The notes: generated from the sequence alone by a model not told the origin. Counted from the first letter of the stretch, positions 43,176 through 52,584 are shown. The stretch: DNA of 64,000 nt from Streptomyces roseolilacinus (GCF_014649335.1 NZ_BMSV01000001.1:496001-560000), one strand, 5' to 3'. Numbers and translations: made by a program.

Positions 43176-43385
43176 CAATGGGGCACCCTCCCCCTCCCCG
43201 GCACAGGGCGTGGCCCCTCCGCACACCCGCGCGCCCCTTCGGCTCCACAAGCGGCCCCACATGGCACCCTCCCCCACCCCGGCACAAGGCGTGGCCCCTC
43301 CGCACACCCGCGCGCCCCTTCGGCTCCACGAGCGGCCCACGTGGGCACCCTCCCCCCTCCCCGGCACGGGGTCGTGTCCCTCCGG
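43144..43385. repeat. 81-bp tandem repeat, about three copies
   Basis: Units begin near 43144, 43225 and 43306 with ACCCGCGCGCCCCTTCGGCT, followed by CCAC(G/A)AGCGGCC, a variable hexamer, GGCACCCTCCCCC and GGCACAAGGCGTGGCCCCTC. The period is exactly 81 bp. The first unit begins inside the right arm of palindromic element B, so the array looks like amplification of that arm. The rest of the 43386-43582 gap has no gene. Confidence 0.8.
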
Positions 43386-43582
43386 TCGTGTGAACGGCTC
43401 ACGGGGGCGTCCTCCCCTCCCTGCGCAGGTGGGCCCCTTCGCTCGTGTGAGCGGTCCGACGGGGGATCACTTTCCGGCTCTGTGGGGCAGGTGGGACCGG
43501 AGGGGGGAGCGGGGACACCCGATACGGAACGGTGACCGCGTGTACGGGTGGCGTACACCTCGTCTTCTGAGACTGTTCTGCC

Positions 43583-44359
43583 ATGGCACACCACGTACTC
43601 GTAGGTCCGGGCCGCGCCCGGCAGCCCCGCCTGGGGCGGGCCGTAGGGGGTTCGGATTCGGCGGCGACGGTCGGCGGGGTGGTGCTCCTCCTCCCCGACG
43701 GCGCGCCCGAGTCGGCACGCCGGCCCTCGCCGCTGCACCACGCCGCGCTGCTGCCGCTGGCGCGTCGGCTCGTGCGGGCGGGGCGGGACGAGGGGCTGGC
43801 CGCGCACGTGGTGCGCTACCGGGGGCGCGGCTGGAACGGCACCGACGCGCAGCTCGCGGCGGACGCGCGGTGGGCGGTCACCGAGGTGGTGCGGCGCCAC
43901 GGCGACGTACCGGTCTGCCTCGTCGGGCACGGCATGGGCGGACGGGCCGCGCTGCGGGCGGCCGGGCACGCGGCCGTGGCGTCCGTGCTGGCGCTCGCGC
44001 CGTGGCTGCCGGAGGACGACGTGGCCGCCGAGCCGGAACCGGTCCGGCAGCTGGTGGGCCGCCAGGTGATGATCGTGCACGGCACGACGGACGCCGCCGC
44101 CCACCCCGACCTGTCGTACTGGCTGGCGGTGCGGGCGAAGAAGGCGAACCGGTCGACGTGCCGCTTCGAGGTCCACTCCGACGGGCACGCACTGCGCCAG
44201 CACCACGACGAGGTCCTCGCCCTGGCGGCGGACTTCGTGCTGGGGTCCCTCTTCGACCGCCCGTACACCCGCCCGGTCACCGACGCGTTCGCGGCGCCGC
44301 CGCCGCTGGGCCTGCGGATGCCGCTGGCGGCCGGGTTCGGGCGCTCGCTGCGGCCCTGA
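43583..44359 (+). CDS. alpha/beta-hydrolase-fold protein lacking the nucleophile serine
   Basis: A 258-residue protein with the alpha/beta hydrolase pattern: [35 protein letters not shown], then the nucleophile elbow [34 protein letters not shown] (acid strand) and [18 protein letters not shown] (histidine). The elbow normally reads G-x-S-x-G; here position 117 is glycine (codon GGC, one transition from AGC). As written it should not hydrolyse esters by the usual mechanism and may be a binding protein or use another chemistry. Confidence 0.83.
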   Translation: MAHHVLVGPGRARQPRLGRAVGGSDSAATVGGVVLLLPDGAPESARRPSPLHHAALLPLARRLVRAGRDEGLAAHVVRYRGRGWNGTDAQLAADARWAVTEVVRRHGDVPVCLVGHGMGGRAALRAAGHAAVASVLALAPWLPEDDVAAEPEPVRQLVGRQVMIVHGTTDAAAHPDLSYWLAVRAKKANRSTCRFEVHSDGHALRQHHDEVLALAADFVLGSLFDRPYTRPVTDAFAAPPPLGLRMPLAAGFGRSLRP

Positions 44360-44360
44360 C

Positions 44361-44744
44361 TCAGTCCTCCCTCGGGTCGCGGCGCGGGTCGGGTTCGCCG
44401 CCGGCGATGGTGTCGGCGTACTCGGACGGGTCGAGGGTGCCCCGGCGGTCCGGGTTGATGCCGGGACTGCCGCCGGGCTGCCCGCCGCCGGTCGTGCCGT
44501 AGCCGCCCGGGACACCGGGGACGCTGTCCGCGTCGGCCTCCTCGCGCGCGATGTGGCGGGTGGCGCGGACACCGGGGCGGCGCTCGGGGTGCGGATAGCT
44601 GAACGGCCGCGACGCCGCCCGCTCCTCCTCCGCCCGGCGGGCCGCCTCGGCGGCCTCCGCCTCGTGGCCGCTGCGCTGGTCCACCCGACGCTCCCGGTCC
44701 GCGTCGTCCGGCCGTACGGGGTTCTGGTCGTCGTTCCTGGTCAT
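44361..44744 (-). CDS. hydrophilic protein of unknown function
   Basis: A 127-residue, highly charged protein from ATG 44744: [20 protein letters not shown], then a glutamate/alanine/arginine-rich helix [20 protein letters not shown] glycine/proline-rich half follows, including [20 protein letters not shown]. It looks largely disordered apart from one possible coiled-coil segment. No family is recognised. It ends one base after the hydrolase gene stop on the opposite strand. Confidence 0.72.
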   Translation of the reverse strand: MTRNDDQNPVRPDDADRERRVDQRSGHEAEAAEAARRAEEERAASRPFSYPHPERRPGVRATRHIAREEADADSVPGVPGGYGTTGGGQPGGSPGINPDRRGTLDPSEYADTIAGGEPDPRRDPRED

Positions 44745-44792
44745 GGCCGCCGGGTACCCGGCGCGCGCCGCCCGATGCCGCACGGCGCCCGC

Positions 44793-45755
44793 CTACTGCT
44801 CGGAGACGCCCAGGAGCCTGCCGCGGCGCGACAGCAGGAACTTCTTGAACGCCGCCACCGGAGGCGTGTCCGGGCGGCCCGCCTGCCAGGCGACGCCGAT
44901 CTCGCGGACCGCGCGCGGCGCCGTCACCGTCAGCTCGACGACGCCCGGGCGGGGCACCGCGGGCGGCGGCAGCAGGGCGACGCCCAGACCGGCCGCGACC
45001 AGCCCGCGCAGCGTCTCCGCCTCCTCGCCCTCGAACGCGACGCGCGGCCGGAACCCCGCCTCGGCGCACAGGTCGTCGGTGATGCGGCGCAGCCCGTACC
45101 CCGGCTCCAGGGTCACGAACGCCTCGTCGGCCGCCTCCGCGAGCCGGATGCGCTTGCGGCCGGCCAGCCGGTGGTCGTCCGGCACGACGAGCCGCAGCCG
45201 CTGCTCGTCGAGGCGGCGGGCGGCCAGGTCCGGGGCGTCGGGCACCGGCGAGGTCAGGCACAGGTCCAACTCCCCCGCCCTGAGCCGTTCGATCATCGCC
45301 TCGCCGTAGTTCTGGACGAGCGTGAAGCGGACCTTCGGGTGGTCGACGCGGAACGCCCGCAGCAGACCCGGTACGGTCTCCGAACCCATCGTGTGCAGGA
45401 AGCCGAACGCGACGCGCCCCGCCGTCGGGTCGACGTCGGCGCGCACGGCCTCGGCGGCCCGCTCCACCTCGCCGAGGGCCCGCTCCACCGACAGCAGGAA
45501 CGTCCGGCCCGCCGGGGTCAGCGACAGGACCCGGCCCTTCCGCGCGAACAGCGTGACGCCCAGGTCCTCCTCCAGGCGCGCCACGGCCCGCGACAGCGTC
45601 GACTGCGGGACGCCCGTCTCCTGCGCGGCCCTGGTCACGTGCTCGTGGCGGGCCACGGCCGCGAAGTACGCCAGGCGAGGCGCGAGCAGCAGGCCGATTT
45701 CTTCTTCGTTACTGTTCAGTGACAGCCGGGGCTGTGACCTGTACTCATGCACCAT
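44793..45755 (-). CDS. LysR-family transcriptional regulator
   Basis: A 320-residue regulator from ATG 45755. Helix-turn-helix: LAPRLAYFAAVARHEHVTRA, then TGVPQSTLSRAVARLEEDLG and KGRVLSLTPAGR. The effector domain starts AGRVAFGFLHTMGSETVPGL. It diverges from an MFS gene with ~63 bp between starts, so it most likely controls that pump. The much longer ORF that runs in from 47528 is antisense to the MFS gene and spurious. Confidence 0.92.
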   Translation of the reverse strand: MVHEYRSQPRLSLNSNEEEIGLLLAPRLAYFAAVARHEHVTRAAQETGVPQSTLSRAVARLEEDLGVTLFARKGRVLSLTPAGRTFLLSVERALGEVERAAEAVRADVDPTAGRVAFGFLHTMGSETVPGLLRAFRVDHPKVRFTLVQNYGEAMIERLRAGELDLCLTSPVPDAPDLAARRLDEQRLRLVVPDDHRLAGRKRIRLAEAADEAFVTLEPGYGLRRITDDLCAEAGFRPRVAFEGEEAETLRGLVAAGLGVALLPPPAVPRPGVVELTVTAPRAVREIGVAWQAGRPDTPPVAAFKKFLLSRRGRLLGVSEQ

Positions 45756-45818
45756 GGGAACGATTAAAGCCGTTCCATGCATTGGACGCATGAACCGGGC
45801 GCTCCGTACGGTCGAGGC

Positions 45819-47129
45819 ATGTCTCCCGCCAGTACCAAGGCGTCCACGACGACCGTGGACGCCGACACGCGCCTCGCCCCCGGACGCCCCGGCCACCGCC
45901 GGATGAGCTTCGCCCTCTTCGCCGCCGGTGTCGCGACCTTCGCCCTCCTCTACTCGACCCAGGCCCTGCTCCCGGCCGTCTCCGCCGACTTCGCGGTCAC
46001 CGCGTCGGCCGCCAGCTGGACCGTCTCCGCCGCGACCGGCGCGCTCGCGCTGTGCGTGCTGCCGATGAGCGCCCTGTCGGAGCGGTTCGGCCGCCGGGCC
46101 GTGATGACCGGCTCGCTGGTGACGGCCGTCGCGGTGGGCCTGCTCGTGCCGTTCGCGCCGAACCTGGAGTGGCTGGTCGTGCTGCGCGCCGTCCAGGGCG
46201 CGGCCCTGGCCGGGGTGCCGGCGTCGGCGATGGCGTACCTGGCGGAGGAGGTGCGGCCCAGGGCGCTGGTCGCGGCGATCGGGCTGTTCGTCGCGGGCAA
46301 CAGCATCGGCGGGATGAGCGGCCGCATCGTGACCGGCTGGGTGGCGCAGCTGTGGGGCTGGCGGGCGGGGCTCGCCGCCGTGGGGCTGACGGCGGTGGCG
46401 TGCGTCGTGGCGTACCGGCTGCTGCTGCCGGCCGCGCGGCACTTCGCGCCGTCGCCGCTGGACCCGCGCGCGATGGCGCGGACGGTGCGCACGCACCTGT
46501 CGGACCCGCTGCTGCTGCGGCTGTACGCGATCGGCGGGCTGTTCATGACGGTGTTCGGCGCCGTGTACACGGTGATCGGCTACCGGCTGGTGGAGGCCCC
46601 GTTCTCGCTGCCGCAGGGCGTCGTCGGGTCGGTGTTCCTCGTGTACCTGGTCGGTACGGCGTCGTCCGCCGCGGCCGGCAGGCTGGTCGGGCGCATGGGG
46701 CGGCGCGGGGCGCTGTACCTGGCGGTGACCACGACGGCGGCCGGTCTGCTGCTGTCGCTGGCCGGGTCGCTGGCCGCCGTGCTGGCGGGCCTGGTGCTCA
46801 TCACGGCGGGGTTCTTCGCCGGCCACGCCGTCGCCTCGTCGTCGGTGAGCCGCGCGGCGACCACCGGCCGGGCGCAGGCGTCGGCGCTGTACCAGTCGGC
46901 GTACTACCTGGGCAGCAGCGCGGGCGGCACGCTCGGCGCCGTCGCCTACCACGCGGGCGGCTGGTCGGGCACGGTCCTGCTGGGCCTGGTCGCCGTCCTC
47001 GGCGTCGTCTCCCTCACCCTGTACGGCACGCACCGCGCGCGCGTGGCGGAGCGGACACGGCCGGAGTCCGGCCGCGCCCGCCCGGCGGGGCGGCGGAGCG
47101 CGGTCGTCGCGGCGGGCGGGCCCCGCTGA
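45819..47129 (+). CDS. MFS transporter (YnfM-like)
   Basis: A 436-residue, 12-helix MFS protein from ATG 45819 with GAGG upstream. FALFAAGVATFALLYSTQAL and LPAVSADFAVTASAASWTVS are typical of the YnfM/CynX-like putative efflux group; ALSERFGRRAVMTGSLVTA is the loop 2-3 motif, and GRIVTGWVAQLWGWRAGLAA follows. Probably exports a small organic compound under control of the divergent LysR. The C-terminus is a basic tail. Confidence 0.9.
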   Translation: MSPASTKASTTTVDADTRLAPGRPGHRRMSFALFAAGVATFALLYSTQALLPAVSADFAVTASAASWTVSAATGALALCVLPMSALSERFGRRAVMTGSLVTAVAVGLLVPFAPNLEWLVVLRAVQGAALAGVPASAMAYLAEEVRPRALVAAIGLFVAGNSIGGMSGRIVTGWVAQLWGWRAGLAAVGLTAVACVVAYRLLLPAARHFAPSPLDPRAMARTVRTHLSDPLLLRLYAIGGLFMTVFGAVYTVIGYRLVEAPFSLPQGVVGSVFLVYLVGTASSAAAGRLVGRMGRRGALYLAVTTTAAGLLLSLAGSLAAVLAGLVLITAGFFAGHAVASSSVSRAATTGRAQASALYQSAYYLGSSAGGTLGAVAYHAGGWSGTVLLGLVAVLGVVSLTLYGTHRARVAERTRPESGRARPAGRRSAVVAAGGPR

Positions 47130-47289
47130 GGCGCGCGCCGGCGGTACTCCGTCGCGCTCCGTGCCCGCCGGTCCGCTCCGCGTACTGCTCCCATAACGGA
47201 AAAGAGTCGGCTCTTGACGTAACCACCCCTTCGCACCGAACGTCCTACGGGACGGACGAGAGCGCGGGGCGCAGGAGGGGAAAAGGACC

Positions 47290-47997
47290 ATGGGGGTCAA
47301 GGGCGGGGCACGGCGGCGCACGGGCGCCGCACTGGGCGTGACCGGGCTGGTCGTACCGCTGGCGCTGGCCGTGGGCGCGGGGCCCGCGCAGGCGGCGTCG
47401 TCGTGCACGACGCAGGCCGGGCCGTACCAGAAGCAGGTCGAGAAGTTCCTGGGCAGGCCGGTCGACGGCCGGCAGTCCACGGCGGACTGCCAGGCGATCC
47501 GGTCGTTCCAGAAGACGCACGGCATCACGCCGGCCGCCGGCTACGCCGGTCCGCTGACCTGGCGCACGATGGACACGATCCTGAAGCAGCGGGCCGCCGG
47601 GAAGACGCCCAACAAGGCGGGCGCCTGCCCGGTCAACAAGGGCCGGATCGCCTGCGTCGACCTGACCCGGCAGCTCAGCTGGGTCCAGGACGGGGCGAAG
47701 CTGGTGTACGGGCCGGTGCCGGTCCGCACGGGCCGGGACGGTGCGGAGACCCGCACGGGCGCGCGGAAGGTCTACCACCGCAGCCTCAACCACTGGTCGA
47801 CGATCTACAAGGTGTGGATGCCGTACTCGCAGTTCTTCGACGGCGGGCAGGCGTTCCACTCGACCACCAAGTCCATGTACAACCCGCCGGGTTCCGGGGG
47901 CTGCGTCAACATGCGGCCCGCCGACGCGAAGGCATACTGGAACCTGCTGCGGAACGGCGACGACGTGTTCGTGTACGGGCGCAAGCCCGGTACGTGA
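47290..47997 (+). CDS. secreted L,D-transpeptidase with peptidoglycan-binding domain
   Basis: A 235-residue exported protein. The signal peptide comprises an RRRTG start, a hydrophobic [15 protein letters not shown] and cleavage near AQA-AS (~residue 37). A PG_binding_1-like region follows ([19 protein letters not shown], then [10 protein letters not shown]). The YkuD domain has H190 in [19 protein letters not shown] and C205 in [11 protein letters not shown], the catalytic pair. It forms 3-3 cross-links in the cell wall. ATG 47290 has AAAAGGA upstream. Confidence 0.92.
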   Translation: MGVKGGARRRTGAALGVTGLVVPLALAVGAGPAQAASSCTTQAGPYQKQVEKFLGRPVDGRQSTADCQAIRSFQKTHGITPAAGYAGPLTWRTMDTILKQRAAGKTPNKAGACPVNKGRIACVDLTRQLSWVQDGAKLVYGPVPVRTGRDGAETRTGARKVYHRSLNHWSTIYKVWMPYSQFFDGGQAFHSTTKSMYNPPGSGGCVNMRPADAKAYWNLLRNGDDVFVYGRKPGT

Positions 47998-48080
47998 CGC
48001 GCCGCTCCGGGCCGCGTTGTCAGTGCCCTCCGGTAGCTTCCCCGAAAGACGGAAGGCACAGCGCGACAGGGGTGGACGCG

Positions 48081-49058
48081 ATGGCGGATGTGGCGGCTCC
48101 GGAGGTCCTGGAGGCCCGGCTCGAGGAGTACCGCAAGGAGCTGACCGGCTACTGCTACCGGATGCTCGGCTCGGCCTTCGAGGCGGAGGACGCCGTGCAG
48201 GACACGATGGTCCGCGCCTGGCGCGCCCTCGACCGGTTCGAGGGCCGTTCGTCGCTGCGCTCCTGGCTGTACCGGATCGCGACGAACGTCTGCATGGACG
48301 CGCTCCACGCGGGCAACCGCCGGGCCCGCCCGATGGACCTCACGGCGTCGACGCCCGTCGCGCAGGCCCAGCTCACCGCCCGCCCCGAGGCCACCTGGCT
48401 GGAGCCGGTGCCCGACGGGCGGGTGCTGCCGCAGGCCGCCGACCCCGCGGAGGCGGCCCTGGCCCGCGAGTCGGTGCGCCTGGCGTTCGTCGCGGCGCTC
48501 CAGCACCTGCCGGCCAGGCAGCGGGCGGTGCTGATCCTGCGGGAGGTGCTGGCCTGGAAGGCGAGCGAGGTGGCCGAGCTGCTGGACACCTCGGTCGCGT
48601 CGGTGAACAGCGCGCTCCAGCGGGCCCGGGCGACGCTCGCCGCGTCGAGACCGGCCCGCACGGACGCGGCCGACCCGCTGGACGAGGAGCAGAAGGACCT
48701 CCTGGACCGGTACGTGGCGGCGTTCGAGGCGTACGACATGGCGGCGCTGACGGCGCTGCTCCACGAGGACGCGACGCTGTCCATGCCGCCCTACGACCTC
48801 TGGCTGCGCGGCCACGACGACATCGTGGGCTGGATGCTGGGGGTCGGCGCGGTCTGCCGGGGCTCGCGCCTGGTGGCGACGGCGGCGAACGGCACGCCGG
48901 CGTTCGCGCACTACCACCCGGACCCGGCGGGCGGGTTCACCCCGTGGGCGCTCATGGTCGTCGAGGTCGTCGACGGGAAGGTCTCGGGGATCACGTCCTT
49001 CCTGGACGTGAAGCGGTGGTTCCCGCTGTTCGGCCTCCCGGATCGTCTGGAGGCCTGA
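48081..49058 (+). CDS. ECF sigma factor with C-terminal SnoaL-like domain (SigG/ECF56-type)
   Basis: A 325-residue sigma factor from ATG 48081, AGGGG 8 nt upstream. Region 2: [20 protein letters not shown] and [17 protein letters not shown]. Region 4: [20 protein letters not shown], then [21 protein letters not shown] further ~115 residues ([20 protein letters not shown], then [18 protein letters not shown]) form a SnoaL/NTF2-like domain, known in this sigma group to modulate activity in place of a separate anti-sigma factor. It overlaps the convergent STAS gene by 68 bp. Confidence 0.9.
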   Translation: MADVAAPEVLEARLEEYRKELTGYCYRMLGSAFEAEDAVQDTMVRAWRALDRFEGRSSLRSWLYRIATNVCMDALHAGNRRARPMDLTASTPVAQAQLTARPEATWLEPVPDGRVLPQAADPAEAALARESVRLAFVAALQHLPARQRAVLILREVLAWKASEVAELLDTSVASVNSALQRARATLAASRPARTDAADPLDEEQKDLLDRYVAAFEAYDMAALTALLHEDATLSMPPYDLWLRGHDDIVGWMLGVGAVCRGSRLVATAANGTPAFAHYHPDPAGGFTPWALMVVEVVDGKVSGITSFLDVKRWFPLFGLPDRLEA

Positions 49059-49359
49059 GCAGCCGGTCCGCGAGCCCGACCAGCGTCAGCAGGGCCCGCA
49101 GGTCGGGCCGCGCGTTCCGCACGGTGAGCGGGTGGCCCAGGCGGTGGGCGGTCAGGTGCAGCCGGGCGAGCGCGTCGACGGCGGCCAGGCCGGGACGTAC
49201 GAGCGCGGCCGCGTCGACGGTGGCCGCCGCGCCCGGGGCGGCGCCGTCGAGGAGCGCGGCCAGCTCGCCGCACAGGCGTGGCGCGTCGGCGGGCTCGATC
49301 AGCCCGCCGACGCGCAGAACGATCGGATCCGTGTCATCCACACCAGACCAGACCCCCAC
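48991..49359 (-). CDS. STAS-domain protein (anti-anti-sigma-like)
   Basis: A 122-residue protein: [20 protein letters not shown], then [20 protein letters not shown] and [10 protein letters not shown]. This is the STAS fold of SpoIIAA-like antagonists, but the usual D-S-x-x phosphorylation motif appears as [12 protein letters not shown], without the serine, so phosphorylation control may be lost. Start GTG 49359, with GTG 49341 as an alternative. The 3' end overlaps the convergent sigma factor gene by 68 bp. Confidence 0.8.
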   Translation of the reverse strand: MGVWSGVDDTDPIVLRVGGLIEPADAPRLCGELAALLDGAAPGAAATVDAAALVRPGLAAVDALARLHLTAHRLGHPLTVRNARPDLRALLTLVGLADRLLRPPDDPGGRTAGTTASRPGRT

Positions 49360-49388
49360 CGCGCCCGGAACTCATCGGGCGCGGCGGG

Positions 49389-49477
49389 GGTCGGGTCCGG
49401 CGCGTGCGGGGCGGGCGACCGCCGCCCGCCTGTCACCCACCGCCGAGGCGGTCGGGTCCGGCGCGTGCGGGGCGGGC
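49389..49477. repeat. 28-bp direct repeat downstream of deoA
   Basis: Two identical copies starting GGTCGGGTCCGGCGCGTGCG at 49389-49416 and 49450-49477, 61 bp apart, in the 143-bp gap between the STAS start and the deoA stop. Each is followed by a GGCGGGC-type stem sequence, so the second half may also terminate deoA transcription. Confidence 0.7.
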
Positions 49478-49502
49478 CGCCGGGCGGCCCGCCGCGCGGG
49501 TG

Positions 49503-50780
49503 TCAGGCGATGCGGTCGAGGACGATCGGCCGCGGGGTGAAGGCGGTGCCCGCCGGGGCGACGTCCCAGGCGCCCTCCAGGGACTTCAGGGCGTAGTCGA
49601 ACTTCTCCGGCGTGTCGGTGTGCAGCGTCATCAGCGGCTGGCCGGCGGTGACCGTGTCGCCCGGCTTGGCGTGCAGCTCCACACCGGCGCCCGCCTGCAC
49701 CGGGTCCTCCTTGCGGGCGCGGCCCGCACCGAGGCGCCAGGCGGCGACGCCGACGCCGTACGCGTCGAGGCGGGTCAGGACGCCGGAGGAGGCGGCGGTC
49801 ACGACGTGCTGCTCGCGGGCGACCGGCAGCTCGGCGTCCGGGTCGCCGCCCTGCGCGGCGATCATGCGGCGCCACACGTCCATCGCGGAGCCGTCGGCGA
49901 GGGCCTTCGCCGGGTCGGCGTCCTTGATGCCGGCCGCGTCGAGCATCTCGCGGGCGAGCGCGACGGTCAGTTCGACGACGTCGGCGGGGCCGCCGCCGGC
50001 GAGGACCTCGACGGACTCGCGGACCTCCAGGGCGTTGCCCGCCGTCAGGCCCAGCGGTGTCGACATGTCGGTGAGCAGGGCGACCGTGCGCACGCCGTGG
50101 TCGGTGCCCAGGCCGACCATGGTGGAGGCCAGCTCGCGGGCGTCGTCGATGTTCTTCATGAAGGCGCCGGAGCCGACCTTCACGTCCAGGACGAGCGAGC
50201 CCGTCCCCTCGGCGATCTTCTTCGACATGATCGAGGAGGCGATCAGCGGGATCGCCTCGACCGTGCCGGTCACGTCGCGCAGCGCGTACAGCTTCTTGTC
50301 GGCCGGGGCGAGGCCGTCGCCCGCCGCGCAGATCACGGCGCCGGTCGTGTCGAGGACGTGCAGCATCTCCTCGTTGGACAGCAGGGCGCGCCAGCCGGGG
50401 ATGGACTCCAGCTTGTCGAGGGTGCCGCCGGTGTGGCCGAGGCCCCGGCCGCTGAGCTGCGGCACGGCGGCGCCGCACGCGGCGACGAGCGGGGCGAGCG
50501 GCAGCGTGATCTTGTCGCCGACGCCGCCGGTGGAGTGCTTGTCGGCGGTGGGGCGGGAGAGCGAGGAGAAGTCCATCCGCTCACCCGAGGCGATCATGGC
50601 GGCGGTCCAGCGGGCGATCTCCGCCCGGTTCATGCCGTTGAGCAGGATCGCCATCGCGAGGGACGACATCTGCTCGTCGGCGACCTCGCCGCGTGTGTAC
50701 GCGTCGATGACCCAGTCGATCTGCTCCGGGGTCAGTTCGCCCCGGTCCCGCTTCGTGCGGATGACGGAAATCGCGTCCAT
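49503..50780 (-). CDS. deoA: thymidine phosphorylase
   Basis: A 425-residue pyrimidine nucleoside phosphorylase. PTADKHSTGGVGDKITLPLA is the phosphate- and substrate-binding signature; SGRGLGHTGGTLDKLESIPG follows, and VLDVKVGSGAFMKNIDDARE is present. It splits thymidine or deoxyuridine into base and deoxyribose-1-phosphate. ATG 50780 has a GGAAGG upstream. A CTACGCGCATAG operator copy lies 38 bp before the start, after a terminator-like hairpin that separates it from cdd, so it probably has its own regulated promoter. Confidence 0.95.
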   Translation of the reverse strand: MDAISVIRTKRDRGELTPEQIDWVIDAYTRGEVADEQMSSLAMAILLNGMNRAEIARWTAAMIASGERMDFSSLSRPTADKHSTGGVGDKITLPLAPLVAACGAAVPQLSGRGLGHTGGTLDKLESIPGWRALLSNEEMLHVLDTTGAVICAAGDGLAPADKKLYALRDVTGTVEAIPLIASSIMSKKIAEGTGSLVLDVKVGSGAFMKNIDDARELASTMVGLGTDHGVRTVALLTDMSTPLGLTAGNALEVRESVEVLAGGGPADVVELTVALAREMLDAAGIKDADPAKALADGSAMDVWRRMIAAQGGDPDAELPVAREQHVVTAASSGVLTRLDAYGVGVAAWRLGAGRARKEDPVQAGAGVELHAKPGDTVTAGQPLMTLHTDTPEKFDYALKSLEGAWDVAPAGTAFTPRPIVLDRIA

Positions 50781-50818
50781 GGGCTCAGTGTTCCTTCCAG
50801 CGGGCTACGACGAAGCGT

Positions 50819-50830
50819 CTACGCGCATAG
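50819..50830. promoter_or_regulatory. nucleoside-regulon operator, site 3 (deoA)
   Basis: CTACGCGCATAG, one mismatch from the perfect palindrome; flanking T and A extend it to TCTACGCGCATAGA. It lies between the cdd terminator hairpin and the deoA start. Confidence 0.75.
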
Positions 50831-50841
50831 AGACAGGGGGT

Positions 50842-50882
50842 GGCGCGGCCCCTCCCACCCGGGGGAAGGGAGGGGCCGCGCC
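50842..50882 (-). terminator. hairpin between cdd and deoA
   Basis: GGCGCGGCCCCTCCC pairs with GGGAGGGGCCGCGCC over an 11-base loop. It sits 27 bp past the cdd stop on the minus strand, upstream of the deoA operator. Confidence 0.7.
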
Positions 50883-50908
50883 CCACTCGGGGACTGTGAA
50901 GACACGAC

Positions 50909-51316
50909 CTAGGTGAGGTGCGCGGGGCCGAACGCCTGCGGCAGCATCTCGTCCAGCGTCCGTACGCCGTCCGGGGTGTCCAGCAGCAGCTCGCCGCCGC
51001 CGAACTCGAACAGCAGCTGCCGGCAGCGACCGCAGGGCACGAGCGTCTCGCCGCGGCCGTCCACGCACACGAAGTGCGTGAGCCGGCCGCCGCCCGTGGC
51101 CTGGAGCTGGGAGACGAGCCCGCACTCGGCGCACAGGCCGATGCCGTACGAGGCGTTCTCCACGTTGCAGCCGGTGACCGTGCGGCCGTCGTCGACGGTG
51201 GCCGCCGCCCCGACCGGGTAGCCGGAGTACGGCGCGTACGCGTGGGACATGGCGTCCCGCGCGGCGGCGTACAGGGCGTCCCAGTCGAAGGAGGACGGCT
51301 CCGCGGCGACGGTCAC
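50909..51316 (-). CDS. cdd: cytidine deaminase
   Basis: A 135-residue tetrameric-type enzyme. Zinc ligands: the cysteine and catalytic glutamate in TGCNVENASYGIGLCAECG, and two cysteines in ETLVPCGRCRQLLFEFG. YAPYSGYPVGAA is the conserved N-terminal motif. It deaminates (deoxy)cytidine to (deoxy)uridine, a deoA substrate. GTG 51316 overlaps the stop of the upstream permease gene by GTGA, so it is the last gene of the nucleoside transporter operon. Confidence 0.95.
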   Translation of the reverse strand: MTVAAEPSSFDWDALYAAARDAMSHAYAPYSGYPVGAAATVDDGRTVTGCNVENASYGIGLCAECGLVSQLQATGGGRLTHFVCVDGRGETLVPCGRCRQLLFEFGGGELLLDTPDGVRTLDEMLPQAFGPAHLT

Positions 51317-52584
51317 TTGCCCTGGCCCTTCTTGTAGGGCAGGCCGTCGGCCTTGGGCATCCTCAGCCGCTGCGCGGACAGGGCCAGCACGAGCAGCGTC
51401 GTGACGTACGGCGCGGCGTCGACGAACTGGCTGGGCAGGGTGTCCGTCATCGCGTACCAGGCGAAGAGGACGGCGGCGGAGACGGCGGAGACGGCGGCCG
51501 CCACGTACTTCTTCTTGTACAGCGTCCACACCAGTGCGATGACCAGCAGGATCGCCAGCAGGAGCAGCATCGCGTGGACGTTCTCGGCGCCGCCGCGCAG
51601 CTTGAGGCTGTCGGTGAAGCCGAACAGGCCGGCACCCAGGGCCAGGCCGCCCGGCATCCAGTTGCCGAAGATCATCGCCGCGAGGCCGATGAAGCCGCGG
51701 CCGCCGGTCTGGCCCTCCTGGTAGATGCCGGTCGACACGATCGCCAGGAACGCGCCGCCGAGGCCGGCGAGGGCGCCGGAGACGAGGACGGCGATGTACT
51801 TGTACTTGTAGACGTTGACGCCCAGGGACTCGGCGGCGACCGGGTTCTCGCCGCAGGAGCGCAGCCGCAGGCCGAAGCCGGTGCGCCACAGGATCCACCA
51901 GGTGGCGGGGATCAGCAGCAGCGCGACCACGGTCAGCAGCGACAGGTTGGTGATCACACCGCCGATCACGCCGGCCAGGTCGGAGACGAAGAACCAGTGC
52001 CTGGCCTGGAGGTCGCCCAGCCAGTCCGACAGCCCGGGAACGGTGATGCGGTCGATCGCCTCGATGCGCGGGGACTGCTTGGAGGAGCCGCCGGGGGCCT
52101 CGGCGAACGTGAAGTTCGACAGGTACTGGGTGGCTCCGAGGGCCAGGATGTTGATCGCCACACCGGAGACGATGTGGTTGACGTTGAAGCTGACCGTCAT
52201 GACCGCGTGCAGCAGACCGCCGAGCGCGCCGCCGACGAGGCCGAGCAGGACGCCGGTCCACGGGCCCCACTGGTAGCCGGCCCAGGCGCCGAACCAGGTC
52301 CCGAGGATCATCATGCCCTCGAGGCCGATGTTGACCACGCCGGCCCGCTCGGCCCACAGGCCGCCGAGGCCGGCCAGGCCGATCGGCACGGCCAGCTGGA
52401 GGGCGCCGGACACCTGGCCGACCGAGGTCAGGTCGTTGGCGCCGCTGATGACGCGGACCAGCGAGAACAGCGCGAGACCGGCCGCGATGATCAGCAGGAT
52501 GACGGGCAGGGACAGCCTGCGGCGCCCGCCGCCCTTCCGCGGCGCGGTCGCCGCGGGGGTAACAGTGCTCGTGGACTCGCTCAT
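51313..52584 (-). CDS. nucleoside ABC transporter permease 2
   Basis: A 423-residue BPD_transp_2 family permease with about ten membrane segments, starting at ATG 52584. QLAVPIGLAGLGGLWAERAG and VVNIGLEGMMILGTWFGAW are the family signature, and LAGLGGAFLAIVSTGIYQEG follows. With the ATPase, permease 1 and the BMP lipoprotein it forms a BmpDEFG/NupNOPQ-type purine or general nucleoside importer. Its ATGA overlaps the permease 1 stop. Confidence 0.93.
   Translation of the reverse strand: MSESTSTVTPAATAPRKGGGRRRLSLPVILLIIAAGLALFSLVRVISGANDLTSVGQVSGALQLAVPIGLAGLGGLWAERAGVVNIGLEGMMILGTWFGAWAGYQWGPWTGVLLGLVGGALGGLLHAVMTVSFNVNHIVSGVAINILALGATQYLSNFTFAEAPGGSSKQSPRIEAIDRITVPGLSDWLGDLQARHWFFVSDLAGVIGGVITNLSLLTVVALLLIPATWWILWRTGFGLRLRSCGENPVAAESLGVNVYKYKYIAVLVSGALAGLGGAFLAIVSTGIYQEGQTGGRGFIGLAAMIFGNWMPGGLALGAGLFGFTDSLKLRGGAENVHAMLLLLAILLVIALVWTLYKKKYVAAAVSAVSAAVLFAWYAMTDTLPSQFVDAAPYVTTLLVLALSAQRLRMPKADGLPYKKGQGK

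Noticed and set aside
43144..43385. 81-bp repeats as a CRISPR array
   Set aside because: Units are contiguous with no unique spacers, the period is uniform and no cas genes are near.
41351..43393. 680-codon plus-strand ORF opposite add and the secreted protein
   Set aside because: Antisense shadow of adenosine deaminase; runs through the repeat array.
43078..44502. 474-codon plus-strand ORF spanning the 81-bp tandem array
   Set aside because: The repeat length is a multiple of three, so the frame stays open by chance. The downstream part overlaps the alpha/beta hydrolase gene in another frame.
44793..47528. 911-codon minus-strand frame
   Set aside because: Only the last 320 residues are LysR-like; the rest is antisense to the MFS gene.
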